Notes under the pieces: generated by a model | What the model saw: the letters and a program-made list of their open reading frames with translations, nothing else | The model's database searches: none | Told to the model about the DNA's origin: nothing | Part shown: positions 44,417-55,591 of the stretch, one piece after another | Numbering within the stretch: position 1 is the stretch's first letter | How the letters are laid out: each line of letters begins with the position of its first letter | Position numbers and translations under genes: made by a program | Source: Harmothoe impar | Lineage: Eukaryota > Annelida > Polychaeta > Phyllodocida > Polynoidae | NCBI GenBank assembly: GCA_947462335.1 | Contig: OX381717.1 | Coordinates: forward strand, 46,791,523-46,855,522 | Direction: 5' to 3' | DNA length: 64,000 bases

Positions 44417-46797
44417 GACATATTCCGACCCCACCAGCTTCCCATAGTTAAGCTCTCATTAAAAACCAATGGTGTGCCTTGTAGGAGGAGAGAACTGATG
44501 GCTTCATATAGGAACACCAACAAAGCTTCAATTTAGAGACCCATGGGGAGTTTTTCACAAAGATGGAAAAGTAATGAATATAATATTATGTGATTGAAAT
44601 ATTACAACATAATATACAATCATGGCGCAAAGCTGAGTGAAATAACCCTTAGTAATAAAAGAAAAAAATGACTTCTCCTTTCTATTTATTTAACTATCTT
44701 GAGTTTATTCTTTACCAGGTGGAAGACTGCCTGGACTTACAGTACAGCCTGCATAACACACCCAGCCCGTTTTCACAGGTCACTCAGCCTGGAAGATAGG
44801 GCTGTTCAGTAACAGCACTGTGTTTCTATAATAGCTTTCATATAATCATATTTGCGATTTTTATATGATATTTGCGAAATATTTACACCTATCTAGTACA
44901 TAGATAAGTATATCAGCTACCAACTTTTAGATGCATTATGTGCATGGTCCATTGCATTTCTAAATTATTATGAGTTTAAATCAGTATTTTATCTAATGTG
45001 ACACAAATGTAGTAGAGACTCTGATTGGAGAAGGTGTGAAAGCCTGAGCTGTAGGTTGGTATACCAGGCTGTCTGCCTCATACACCAGCCTGCTGTGATT
45101 AGAGAGTGTATAGGGGTGGCCTGAATGCACAGGCTGGGCGGCCTGAAAGTACAGGCTGCCTGTTAATGCAGGCCGCCCTGTACTGTTGTACTAGTCCTCC
45201 ACCTGTTTACATTTATCACTTAGTTAGTGAGTATTGTGCAACACACCCCTGAGTTCACAATCACTAGCCATTGGGTCTTTGACTTTGTGCTGTATCACAC
45301 CCACTCCACCAAAGCCACAGTCTCTCCAGCATCCAATACTGTTGCCTTAAGAAGTGACTTTCATCCAGGAACTGGCAGAAATTAATTGGGTTAGTTATTA
45401 TGTTGATTTTGATGTTGAGCCGTTGCCTCAAACTCATAACTTGTTGCCTAATTGTTATTAGCACCTACAGATTCACATCATAGGAGAGAACCAGATTAAT
45501 GAGAAAACTTTCCATTCGATTCCTTCTAGATACAGATCTATGCTTCTGTGTTCTGTCTACTAGATTTGCGACAAGACTGCTATTTATTCTATTAAATATA
45601 TTATTATCTATGTCAAAATGTAAATCTACTACAGAAATCTAAGAAGGAAATTGGGACAGCTGCTGGAAACAGCTCCTGTGCTTAAAGGCATCCTCATCTA
45701 TATTTTGGACATGTTGAAAAATGATATTGGGCAAATGTCAATAACTGCTGTTAGAAACAGAATACTTTTTTAGAAAAGAGGCATTAGATTTTCGGCCTGC
45801 TGCCTGTCACGCCCTAAATGATAAATAATGGCAAACTAGTGAGTTACAAGAGGAAAAAAAAGATAATGGCTCAACATGAATCAGAGTAGGAATCAATGAT
45901 TCTCTACATTAATGTCAGTTGATTTATTCAACATAGTATATCTCTAGAAAACTAGGTTCATTGACTCATTGCAAATGTATTTCTGATCTTTAGAATAACC
46001 ACTCATGCAAGACCAAACCATATGCTATGTGTCCCTTTATGTAGAAGCTAGAAAACACAGAGTAGTAAAACACAAAGGTACCAACTTTGCTGTGTTGGCA
46101 CAACATACTCACATACAAAGCCTAGTAGTGGGTACATGGTATTACGTATGTATCATACAATCTGTATTATAGGCCCGCTTCAAGCACTGCGCTGTGCGAT
46201 AAGACCAGCGAGCGCAGACCATGCTCGGGGTATTGTTACTTTATTGCATTCGTCTCGTGTCAGCATCACTCATAAGTAACGAAAACACCGATCACTCAAC
46301 CAAGATGCTTACCATTGGTGTAGGGCTGAAACACAGTTGCATATCACTCCTGAAGGCAGAGCGATTACTGCATTGAGACCTAAAACACGGTAAAGGATGT
46401 AGATATGCCATATTGGTTGGTGAGGCCAGGGTAACCTCATCTCACCATGCGAGACCGAGCAATAACCAGTGAGCGATAATGCATGAAATGGAATGCAGGA
46501 ATTATATGGATCATTATGGCATGATTTGTAGGTTTGCTTTATAGATAACTCTAGAGTGATGCAATACTTTCAATGTGGCTACCCACTAGGCAGCAGTGGT
46601 GTACCACAGATTTGTTGTTAAGTGTTAGCAATTTGCCGTAAAGCATGACAACTTTTACTACACCTGATAAGTTTACGACATTGGGTGTGTAATTAAGCTG
46701 CAGTTTCCCATGACTAAACGCTTTGGGGATATCAATCTATCTTGTCGTAAAGCCTTCCTTCCTTCCCTCTCTTCTTGTTTCTCATTTCTTGAGTTAA
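44417..46797. other. Unique sequence with GC-rich hairpin, no gene seen
   Basis: 45136-45145 (GGGCGGCCTG) and its exact complement at 45169-45178 form a 10-bp hairpin within a stretch that repeats CAGGCTG several times (45050-45180). Around 46195-46225 the word GACCAGCGAGCGCAGACC stands out as CpG-rich. The rest is AT-leaning DNA with no call. Confidence 0.5.
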
Positions 46798-46801
46798 TTA
46801 A

Positions 46802-47013
46802 CCCTACAAAGGCTGCAAAGTGCTTTGATGCATTGTACCCTTGGTCAACATGATGCATGAATGCAACCATAACAGGTCACTCGCCAGGGCTGCATTCAAG
46901 CATCATACCGATCCTACAGCATTGATACACTCCCAAAGGAACAGCATGATGCATGAATGCATCATGACGATCAAGTACATAGCACATGAGAGCACCATGG
47001 GCCCCTTCAAGGG
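46802..47013 (+). mobile_element. Family A MITE, copy 15, TTAA target duplication
   Basis: TTAA at 46798-46801 and 47014-47017. Left CCCTACAAAGGCTGCAAAGT, right GGGCCCCTTCAAGGG. The first palindrome is near complete; the second is collapsed to CATGATGCATGAATGCATCA. Confidence 0.85.
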
Positions 47014-47206
47014 TTAAGCTGTTGAAGTGGCAGTGGCAAACGTTCGGTAATTGATACGGCATCATTAATGGCTTCCTCGCTACGCTTCGCGACTAAAAGA
47101 AAACGGAGCTGCACTGTTCAACTCCCGCATGGCCGAATGTCACCCTCCCTCTGGTGCCACAGCAGTCTTTGATACATTCCCCCGGGGTGAGATTCATTCT
47201 AGCTTA

Positions 47207-47412
47207 GCTCTTTAATGGCTGCATAGTGTCCTTTAATGCATGATGCATGGACGCGGTTCCTCGCCGTACCCGCATTCATGAATGCATCATTCCGATCCTT
47301 TGGAAGTGCATCAACACCATAGAGTCAGTATGATGTATGACTAGGTTAGACTCATCCATGCATCATGATGACAAAGAACATTGCACATTAAAGAACTATG
47401 TATCCTTTACAG
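47207..47412 (+). mobile_element. Family A MITE, copy 16
   Basis: Left GCTCTTTAATGGCTGCATAG; the first module is shortened (GATGCATGGACGCGG with CCGCATTCATGAATGCATCA); the right end reads ACTATGTATCCTTTACAG without the terminal GGG. Confidence 0.75.
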
Positions 47413-47615
47413 AAAGAGCAGACAATAAAAACATAGTTTTACCGAAGAAGTAACGCTCCAGGGGTAATGTGTGCTCTTAAAGAGGACTGTGTAATGTAGT
47501 GGATTATCCTCAGGACTGGGATTAAGGAGTACTCTTGTTGATTAATTTGATTGAGGGAAACCTGCCTCTGGCACATTTGGCAGATAGAGCAGCAGTTATG
47601 GAAGGACTTTAATAA

Positions 47616-48027
47616 GGCCAAAAAAAAAAAAGGTGTGTTTCAGGCAACCCGACCCTAGTTTCAAAAAAGGGCCGACCCTAGCACTTTTTTCAGATTTTTG
47701 AGAACTTTTTTTTTTTTTGCAAAATATTCATATTTTTTCGGAAATTTTAGCAATTTTTTGGTCAGTAAGAACAGATCACATGCCTAATTAACTGTCCAGC
47801 CTCAGGAAATTGCTTATTAACAAGAATGTCCAATAATTTCATGATATTCCTAGTTGTAGTAAGAATCGGTGAGTCGTCTTGATGACCCGCGAGTCGATAT
47901 GGCAGTCCGCGACTCATTCAAGGTACCTCCAACATTCAAAAAAAAAAAGAAAAAAAAAAAAATCCGACCTACCTACCCTAAATTTTTGGACCATGTTGCC
48001 TGAAACACACCTTTTTTTTTTTTGGCC
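47616..48027. mobile_element. Harbinger-type MITE, perfect 33-bp TIR, TAA target duplication
   Basis: The left terminus is GGCC, twelve A, then GGTGTGTTTCAGGCAAC; the right terminus is its exact complement. TAA flanks both sides (47613-47615 and 48028-48030). GG-starting TIRs and TWA three-base targets are typical of PIF/Harbinger elements. The 412-bp interior has further A and T runs and a small inverted pair (GAGTCGATATGGC, GTCCGCGACTC), with no transposase. Intact ends suggest recent insertion. Confidence 0.85.
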
Positions 48028-48145
48028 TAATGCAAAGTCTTCAGAGACTTGCCACTTCACAGAAAATCTAAATGCCCTGACCCTTAGTCTGAAGTGCCTA
48101 TCCCAGCTTAGTCATGTGGACATTGGTCAGGCATGATCAAGTGCT

Positions 48146-48260
48146 ATTCAAAAATGACTGAGGCATAACAACGTATGACTAATGCCTTACTGAAAAGGAC
48201 TTAGCCTAAAACTCATTGAAATGGAGAAGACTAAGGTAAGTTGGTCAACACTGACCAACT
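48146..48260 (+). repeat. Family D interspersed repeat, copy 2
   Basis: TATTCAAAAATGACTGAGGC, GTATGACTAATGCCTTACT, GACTAAGGTAAGTTGGTCA match 14920-15000 in order. It is followed to about 48360 by further GGTTGGT and GGGAGNC words that may belong to the element. Confidence 0.6.
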
Positions 48261-48599
48261 TGACAATATTAACTAAACTAGGTTGGTTGTATAGGGAGTC
48301 AGAAATGACTAATTTGGTTAGGTCATAGTGACTGGGAGATATAGGGAGCCAAAGAATATCAGTGTATGAACCGAAATGTTGATGGTTGTCCAGGTTTAGC
48401 CTTTCTTACCATTATTCACAAATAAAAAGGTTAGTATGCTTGAATACACATCAAATTATTGTCAGTATCAAGGTATGTGTCCGACTTGAGTTGATCCTTC
48501 CTTATTTGCATTAGGCTTGTAAAGGCCCTCACAACACTAGTACGGGGTCAGTGATAGGGAGCTAAGGAAGTAAAGGCAAAAAAGGAATCATCCAATTTA

Positions 48600-48760
48600 A
48601 ACAACTTTGAACATAAAATAAGTTAATTAATGGCCTTTTTAAGTAGCTTGGAGCAACATGAAGCAACCTTAATCCTAAAGGAAAATTAATGTTGCTTAAA
48701 GCTGCTTAAAGCTGAGAAGGCCATTGGTCAACTTTAGATTTTGCTTAAAGTTGCTTAAAA
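48600..48760 (+). repeat. Possible family B relative
   Basis: TTGCTTAAAGCTGCTTAAAG and TTGCTTAAAGTTGCTTAAAA echo the core of family B, but the CACTG termini are not found. It could be an independent simple duplication. Confidence 0.35.
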
Positions 48761-48859
48761 CGGATAGTTCACCATGGGACCCTTCAAGGCTGCAGTGTAT
48801 ATTTCAGGATTTAAAGGCTGCTACTCAGCCATATCCCATACAACCATAGAATGCCCTTC

Positions 48860-49330
48860 TCCTTAATTGAACCCAATACATAATCAACCACCTCCTATTG
48901 CCATAAGGGACCACTGGAGAATTGATTAGCGATCACAATCGCATAGCAAATTTAAGGTCCCTATTACTGGCACATTTAAAAGCGTTGAAATGCAGACTTT
49001 TTCATCAAGCCGGAAGGGTATTAATATGGAAATCATTTTTAAATTACCCCCTTTTTAGGGATTCAACAACAGTCTTGGGACGCTAATAAAGTAGATTTGC
49101 CACTGTAATCAGATTGCCATTGGCTTTTTAATCATTCATGGAGGGTTTCTTATGGTAATCTGAGAAGAAAATCCAAGGTCTCGGTCAATAAGAGAGCCAG
49201 AGAGAACGCGTTTGCTGGAACGGTTTGGTATCACTGGCCAACACTATCTCCCTTGCCCCGCTCTCATCCGTTTGTACTGCCACTACTTCCTTCTGCCAAA
49301 AGCGCGGAGGATCACCCTTAAAACTTGCCT
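48860..49330. promoter_or_regulatory. Enhancer-like unique block (candidate conserved non-coding element)
   Basis: Repeat-free sequence with TTGATTAGCGATCACAATCG near 48922, GCTAATAAAG near 49082, TGTAATCAGATTGCC near 49104 and TTAATCATTCATGG near 49128, all homeodomain-type words, and a CCATAAGGGACC (CArG-like) word near 48901. No frame with splice signals. Confidence 0.3.
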
Positions 49331-50410
49331 ATTAAAATAACCCTACATTCAAGTACACATCGATTTAAATATATTTTAAGAAGTATCAGACATTTTTTTC
49401 TGGTCAAAATTAGACATTAATCCTGAGAATCATGTGTCGTGTAGGGACACTGCAGTGGGTGATTGGGATAGAAGAGTAGACAAGTAGTACCGTTTCCCTC
49501 CTTTCTTTCACAGAAGAGTTCCTGTAGTCCAAGCCCTTGAGCAGAGTTATATTATAGACTGACACTGTGCTGGGAGAGTGTTGCCAACACTGGACAGGAA
49601 GCCTTTTTGCTCCGCGTTTGGATCAATGCTGTATACCCTACCGTTGCATTTAGGCGCCAGGTATCTTTTTAGGCAATCTGACACGTCTCAAATACCAAGT
49701 TAAATACATACATTTCCAGTAATTGATGGAGGTGGTAATAATATACTGACGCCCCCTTATCCGTATTACAGATTGACCCAGGGCATATATTTAAAATTAT
49801 TCTAACCATCACCATACATTTAGATATTACGGTTACGTTGAGTATGGATTAGTTTGAGCTAAAATAGTATTTATTTATATAATTGTAACATTATGGCATT
49901 GATATATACATTTAGATCAATATAATATTTGACAATACAGGCAGGCTGTATTTAGATTTGTTCAACTTATGTGTGGCTAGAACCGTTGGCTTTTATAAAA
50001 ATATTGATGATTGTAATTGGCATAACAATTGCAATCAATATCTTTCCAGTGCTGCTTATTTTGTGAATATAATATCTGTATGAAAAAAGCTTAACCTGCA
50101 GTGTTGGCACTACTTTAAAACCGTGAATTTAGTTCCTCATGCTATAGAGACCTTTTACTGCCACTGACATTTGCATTTAAGTTAAAAATCTGCACTTGCA
50201 GCCATCTCTAGATCAGCTGCTGTTTGATATAAGAAGTTTCTAGAAAGAAATGATGAAAAAAAAAGAGTCATTAACCTTTCTACCATTAGCCTTTTTAAGC
50301 CTGCATGGCTCCTATAAAGGTACAAAGGTATAAAGTACAGGCAACAGTTTGACTGTTGCAGTAGGGTCACCAACGGTTGCCATTTTAAAGTCTATAGTGT
50401 GGATTTGACC
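49331..50410. other. AT-rich unique sequence, no gene seen
   Basis: A fair 3' splice-like tract TCCCTCCTTTCTTTCACAG lies near 49494, but no following exon with a donor and open frame is convincing. Confidence 0.5.
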
Positions 50411-50414
50411 TTAA

Positions 50415-50611
50415 ACCATTTAAGGACGGCATAATGCATTAATGCATCATGCCCTTGGTCGCCAAGCATTATGCCGACCCAATGGGATTTAGACACTCCC
50501 GTAAGATGGGCATGATGCACCAAAGCAGCACTGGCAAGTTGCACACCGGGGCTGCATTGATGCATCTTGACGACAAATGTCATCTTTTAGCGAACATCCG
50601 TCCTTAAAGGG
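50415..50611 (+). mobile_element. Family A MITE, copy 17, TTAA target duplication
   Basis: TTAA at 50411-50414 and 50612-50615. Left ACCATTTAAGGACGGCATAA, right CATCCGTCCTTAAAGGG. Only the second palindrome (GCACTGGCAAGT with GCACACCGGGGCTGC) remains. Confidence 0.85.
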
Positions 50612-50619
50612 TTAAGGAA

Positions 50620-50750
50620 AGAAGGGTACTTAAATGCACTGTATCCTATTGTCAGTGTTATATATGGATGTGACACATTGGTGCATTGGTGCATCATGAT
50701 TACTAATAGCTACACCAGAAAGCTTCAGGCACCATGGTGGCCTCAAAGGG
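50620..50750 (+). mobile_element. Family A MITE, copy 18 (partial)
   Basis: Immediately after copy 17: AATGCACTGTATCCTATTGT, GGTGCATCATGATTAC and the end GGTGGCCTCAAAGGG followed by TTAA. The left terminus is missing. Confidence 0.55.
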
Positions 50751-50983
50751 TTAACCTTACATTACATGACACATACATGCCCAGCTAAAGTTTATGAGTC
50801 CATTTTAGTAGGATATAACTGATAAGACGTAATCAGTTACATCTCTTTTTAGGTTATCATTTTTGGATGATTACCTTGTTTCCCTGGGTTAATCTGCCTT
50901 TATGACTACAAGTGGCCATAGAACATGATTACAACCCCCCTCAATGACTTACCCACTATGTTCTCACGCAATCCCCTCATTAA

Positions 50984-51234
50984 CAATTTAAGTGCGGCAC
51001 ACTGCTTTAATATGATGCACCTATTTGTTGCTGGCAATGTGGATAAATGCATCCCTGGCGAGTAACTCGCAAAAGATCCTACGGGGTTGATCCTACGGGG
51101 TTGTTGCACTCCTGAAGAGTTGGTATGATGAATTCATGCATGCAGCCCTGGTGGCATACTCGCTAGGGATCCATTCATGCATTATGCTGAGAAAGGGCGC
51201 GGGACGTTTAAAGCACGGTGCTGGCCTTAAAGAG
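50984..51234 (+). mobile_element. Family A MITE, copy 19
   Basis: TTAA precedes CAATTTAAGTGCGGCACACT; the right end is GCACGGTGCTGGCCTTAAAG. The second palindrome (GCATGCAGCCCTGGTGG) is intact. A 15-bp tandem duplication GATCCTACGGGGTTG lies at its centre. Confidence 0.8.
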
Positions 51235-51397
51235 TTAGCTTATCGTAATATCTATCTACTGTAGAACAACGCAAAAAGAGAACCGCTGCTTCATGAGTCA
51301 GAGTCTGCCATATATTAACCCACCCACTTTGGTACCAACTAGAAGTTATAGGCTCCATTCATATTAAAGCATATGTATTAAAATGTTAATTAATTAA

Positions 51398-51605
51398 CCC
51401 TTTAAGTGCTGCATAGTGCCTCAATATATAAGCATCCTTCTTATGTTTATTTCACTTGGACTGAATTCATGCACCATGCCGACCATATATATAAGGTCGG
51501 CATCATACTTGAATGCAGCACTGGTTAGTCACTTGGCTTTATTATGCATTTAATTGTGACGATAAAGGGCATAATGCCTGAAACTGTTATGTAGTTCTTA
51601 AAGGG
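51398..51605 (+). mobile_element. Family A MITE, copy 20
   Basis: TTAA (51394-51397) and CCCTTTAAGTGCTGCATAGT at the left; TAGTTCTTAAAGGG then TTTA at the right (one target base changed). The centre has a secondary palindrome GCCGACCATATATATAAGGT. Confidence 0.8.
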
Positions 51606-52149
51606 TTTAGAGATTGGAAGGCTCCTCTATATCCTATTTCTCAAGGGTGGCATCTTGTGGAGGTGGATGGTGAAGTTGCGTGATGTTATGGGAACTTACA
51701 ATGTTGCCGTGCTCTCTTACATATAAGGTATATATGTAGCAGAACCTCTTGCAGACAATAATTATACTTTAATGGACACAACAGTCACAAACACTGTAAT
51801 AAAGGGACTTTCATGTAATTTCTTCTGCTGCAATGCATTAGAAGAAACCCCTTGCACGCGACATGGTTCCATACAAACGCTAGCTACAATCCATTAGCAG
51901 ATTAGTAGGTAGAGTGCTTTCAGCATTAAAATTGTTCTCTTTTGATATGGGCTATAATTGATATGTCATATTATACAATTATGTGTTTTTAAAGGGATTA
52001 CAGGCTTGCTATAAACGAGACATATATATTTTTTATTCAAATTTGAACGTATGTCGTAACTTTAAGTAAGACCACCAGAAACTATATAAAAAGTGGGCCG
52101 AAGTGCAAACACTTTCATGGTGGTACATTAACTATACCATCAAAATATT
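51606..52149. other. Unique sequence, no gene seen
   Basis: TATATAAAAAG near 52083 looks like a TATA box, but no initiator, exon or donor site follows. Confidence 0.5.
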
Positions 52150-52935
52150 GGATTCCCATCCTCAGATGAGGGCAGCCATCTTGAATTATCATCCCTGTGT
52201 CAGAGTGGCCATCTTTAATAAGGGTGAGCGCACCCATCTCGGAAACCCATCCTCAAATGAGGGTTGCCCTATTGAATCTTTGACCTCATGTCACAACATC
52301 CATCCTGATTCTTTATCCTCAGTTGGGGAAACCCATCTTGTTTTCCCATCGTCAAATGAGTATAGCCATTTTGAATTCTCAATATCCTTTAAGGCAGCCA
52401 TCTTTGATTTGTATACTTAGATCAGGGCAGCCATCTTGAATCACTGTCTTCAGTTCAGGGCAGCCATCTTGGATTATCATCCACATATCAGGCCGCCATC
52501 TTGAATCATTATCCTCAGATCAGGGCAGGCATATTGAATCACTGTCTTCAGCTCAAGGCAACCATCTTGAACCACTGTCTTCAGATCAAGTCAGCCATCT
52601 TGAACCACTGTCCTCAGATCGGGGCAGCCATCTTGAACCACTGTCTTCAGATCAGGGCAGCCATCTTGAACCACTTTCTTCAGACCAGGTCAGCCATCTT
52701 GGATCGGTGTCCTCAGATCAGGGCAGCCATCTTGAACCACTGTCCTCAGATGAGGGCAGCCATTTTGAATCACTGTCCTCAGATGAGGGCAGCCATCTTG
52801 GATTCTCATCCACATATCAGGGCAGCCATCTTGAATCACTGTCCTCAGATCAAGGCAGCCATCTTGAATTCCCATCCTCAGATCAGGTCAGCCATTTTGA
52901 ATCATTATCCTCTGACTAGGGCAGCCATCTTCCCC
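52150..52935 (+). repeat. 33-bp minisatellite carrying YY1-like sites, about 18 phased copies
   Basis: The unit GCAGCCATCTTGAATCACTG followed by TCCTCAGATCAGG is repeated in strict 33-bp register from about 52366 to 52924, with older scattered units from 52150. Nearly every unit keeps GCCATCTTG or GCCATTTTG, the complement of the CAAGATGGC core of the YY1 consensus. Because 33 is divisible by three, several frames stay open (147 codons at 52501-52944, an 11-residue repeat), which I regard as artefact. Confidence 0.92.
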
Positions 52936-53007
52936 TGTAAGTAGTCCTCTCTCTCTAAGGCTCTCACATAAAGGCACCAATTTGTCTTCTCATAGATTCT
53001 CCCCCAA

Positions 53008-53060
53008 CAGCTGGGGAGCACGTGAGAACACGTGATCTCTGAACCCACACGTGACAGGTG
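53008..53060. promoter_or_regulatory. Cluster of five E-boxes, three of them CACGTGA
   Basis: CAGCTG (53008-53013), CACGTG (53019-53024, 53029-53034, 53048-53053) and CAGGTG (53055-53060) lie within 53 bp. All three CACGTG are followed by A. This class of site binds bHLH factors such as USF, MITF/TFE or CLOCK-BMAL. It sits about 80 bp beyond the YY1-like array. Confidence 0.4.
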
Positions 53061-54384
53061 AAAGCGAGGCCAAACGACAAGACAACAATCCTCGTTGCCA
53101 GAAGCAACAGCAGCCAGAAACCACAGGCACATGGTTGGCCAGTCTAGATTACCAATATTTGTGATGTACTGCTCCGCGTTTGCAATTGTGATGTAAGTCT
53201 AGCGGCTAGTGATGGCATTGTGGATGCTATGTAGGGAATCTCCAATGGAACGATGAATAAATGAATTGTGTTATGTCTGGAATTTTTCCATATTTACTGA
53301 GGAATATTATAATTGTATCTAAGCACTGACCTAAATGTAGATTGGCAAATACAGTGGGCTATCTAAAACATCTCTATTATAAAACGGACTCCCACCATAG
53401 AACTTTATAGAGCAACATCCCAAAATATCAATATCTTCTATGAAGAGTCCCAAAGCAATTTGAATTTAGATAGATTTTGCTATCGCCAGGACCTACCTTG
53501 GTCCACTTCAGGACTAATGCTTGGGTCATGGCAGTGGCATTCTTCCTGGTATTCTGGTCAAGTTGGGCAGGTCTAGGAAAGAAGAAAATGTTGGTTTGGT
53601 TTCCCTGAATCAATAAAATGTATCTTATTCACTGGCACATGGACATGCCACTGTCCTAGTGTAAAGCATTCAGGACGTGTATGGTTTTCTGCCTGGGGAT
53701 TATCATTGGAAGAATGTAGGTTAATAGGAATTGCCTTTGTAATCCTTTTCCCAGAAATTGTAATAGGAATGTTATTCATGGTTGACCCAAGGTATGAATA
53801 ACATAATGGCGTACTAAATAGGATTTGACATCTACTAGACACCTGCCTCAAATGGAATTTTAAAATAAACCCTTTCTGTATCCTCCAGCTGGGTATTAAA
53901 CTAGCTATTAGGCTTCCTCCAAGGTAGTATACTAGCTACTAGGCTTTCGCCTTCTCCTGCACTTCTCTGCTTGGAGCACTTCACCCATACTTATTTTGAT
54001 CTTACAGTTTGCTATTATTCCATGTTGTTGACAGGCCATTTCAATACATTAGATCGTTTCCATGCTTTTAATAGGTTGGTTGAGAAATAGGATCAACCAA
54101 GCTGAATGGATGATTCGTGCACTGCTGTCTAAAGCATCCATTCTGTGCGGCTGCCTCACAATATCTCATATTAATGTTTGATGATGTGCTTGTATACTGG
54201 ATGGCACACACACATACATAATTCCTTTCTTACCCCACTCAGCACTATGTCTATATGTAGCCTACTTTTGATAGAGTAACCTAGATTACTATACCCAGGG
54301 TTTTACCATCGAGGTATAAGCTTCAACTATTCCCCATTCATAACAGATCATTATAGTTAGTCATAATTAGAAGATATTGTGTCA
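53061..54384. other. Unique sequence, no gene seen
   Basis: AT-leaning DNA. TACTAGCTACTAGGCTT and ACTAGCTATTAGGCTTCCTC (near 53900-53945) form a short direct duplication. No exon is supported. Confidence 0.55.
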
Positions 54385-54580
54385 AGTCATTATTTGTCAT
54401 GCTGCATGAATGCAGCCATTTTGAGCAACTCACCAGGGCTGCATGCGTGCATCTTGCCAGGACTTCAGAAGTGCCAGTGAGTAACGTGCTGGAGCTGCAT
54501 TGGTGCATCATGTTCAAGAACGTTCGGCGCTGTCGGCATGATGCACAAAAATGCATATAATATATATAGCACATTAACCC
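54385..54580 (+). mobile_element. Family A MITE, copy 21 (ends missing)
   Basis: Internal parts only: GTCATGCTGCATGAATGCAG, ACTCACCAGGGCTGCATGCG, GAGCTGCATTGGTGCATCAT and GTCGGCATGATGCACAAAAA, in scrambled relation to the consensus. Confidence 0.55.
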
Positions 54581-54948
54581 CTTCACCACTGGATTTCTTG
54601 TAACTCAATGCAATTTTTGCAATATATTGGCTTACCGCGTGGAAGGGGTTAAACCCCCATCCACCCTACATAAAGCCCAGAGGACCAGTCCTCACTATAG
54701 GCCTACTCCAAGTTTTGGTGGAGGAGGAGCATCATTCGGGCTTTTGACTTGCTACGCTGCCCGTAAAGTGTTAAAGAACGACGCTTGGCCTGGATTGGAT
54801 TCTGGCTTGCTCTGACTTCTCCGTCTCTGGTTGGATGTCGATAGGAATCGATGCAGGTGAAACATGGATGATGAAGGGTCGTGCCTGGCCTCCTGGAGGA
54901 GGAAGAGCATCCTGGAGGAACCCAGGAGCAGGGTATTGGGATTACTAA

Positions 54949-55207
54949 CCCTTTAAGGGCCACATAGGGCTTTAATGCATCATACCTTTTGTTATTATGA
55001 TGCATGAATGCAGCCCTGAGGATTTTAAGTTTAGTCGCCAGGGCTGCTTCCATGCACTCATGTGGATCCTACGGGAGCGCATCAACCTCGCGGGCTCTGC
55101 CTGATGCATGAATGCAGCCATGGCGAGTTACTCGCCCAGAGGTGCATTCAAGCATCATTACAACCAATGGTGTAGTACATTCAAGCACTCTGTGGGCCTT
55201 ATAAGGG
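54949..55207 (+). mobile_element. Family A MITE, copy 22
   Basis: Left CCCTTTAAGGGCCACATAGG, right CTGTGGGCCTTATAAGGG. Both palindromic modules are well kept (GATGCATGAATGCAGCCCTG; GCAGCCATGGCGAGT with ACTCGCCCAGAGGTGC). It shows the family layout most clearly, with copies 9 and 11. Confidence 0.85.
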
Positions 55208-55347
55208 AGTGGATGCCAGGCAGGAGGCAACTGGCAGGTTTACATTGCGTGCTCTCATTACACCGTTGTCTCTCGCTGTACGGGGTGGGGCAAGTAGCCG
55301 ACGTGACCAAGTCACAACTGTTGTATCCAACTCTCTTTGTCATTTAA

Positions 55348-55591
55348 CCCTTTAAAGATAACGTGATGCCTCGGAGCTTTGTTGGTATCATGCCCCAATG
55401 GAGTTCTGGCAATAACTGTCTGTGCTGTATTCATGCACGCATCATGCCAATCCTTTGGAAGTAGATCGACTTTCAGGATTGGCATGATGCATGATTGCAG
55501 CTTACGATTGACTAGCTGGTGCTGCAAAGAACCAATATGGGAAAATGGCATGATGCAGTGGACTATTATCCTGCATGCCTCTTAGAAAGGG
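55348..55591 (+). mobile_element. Family A MITE, copy 23
   Basis: TTAA (55344-55347) and CCCTTTAAAGATAACGTGAT at the left; CATGCACGCATCATGCCAAT and ATTGGCATGATGCATGATTG form the inner palindrome; right end CCTCTTAGAAAGGG. Confidence 0.7.

Noticed and set aside
52083..52120. TATA promoter upstream of the 52-kb array
   Set aside because: TATATAAAAAG is present but no initiator, first exon or donor follows, and AT-rich matches are common here.
52501..52944. 147-codon 11-residue repeat protein
   Set aside because: The 33-bp DNA period keeps frames open on both strands; the units vary as DNA, without a codon-position bias that I can see.
14201..54800. Recurring peptide FMHHDD-GY-ALKHYAVLKGL in many frames
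   Set aside because: It comes from the conserved right end of family A MITEs read in one frame. Copies have stops and shifts and no longer frame joins them.
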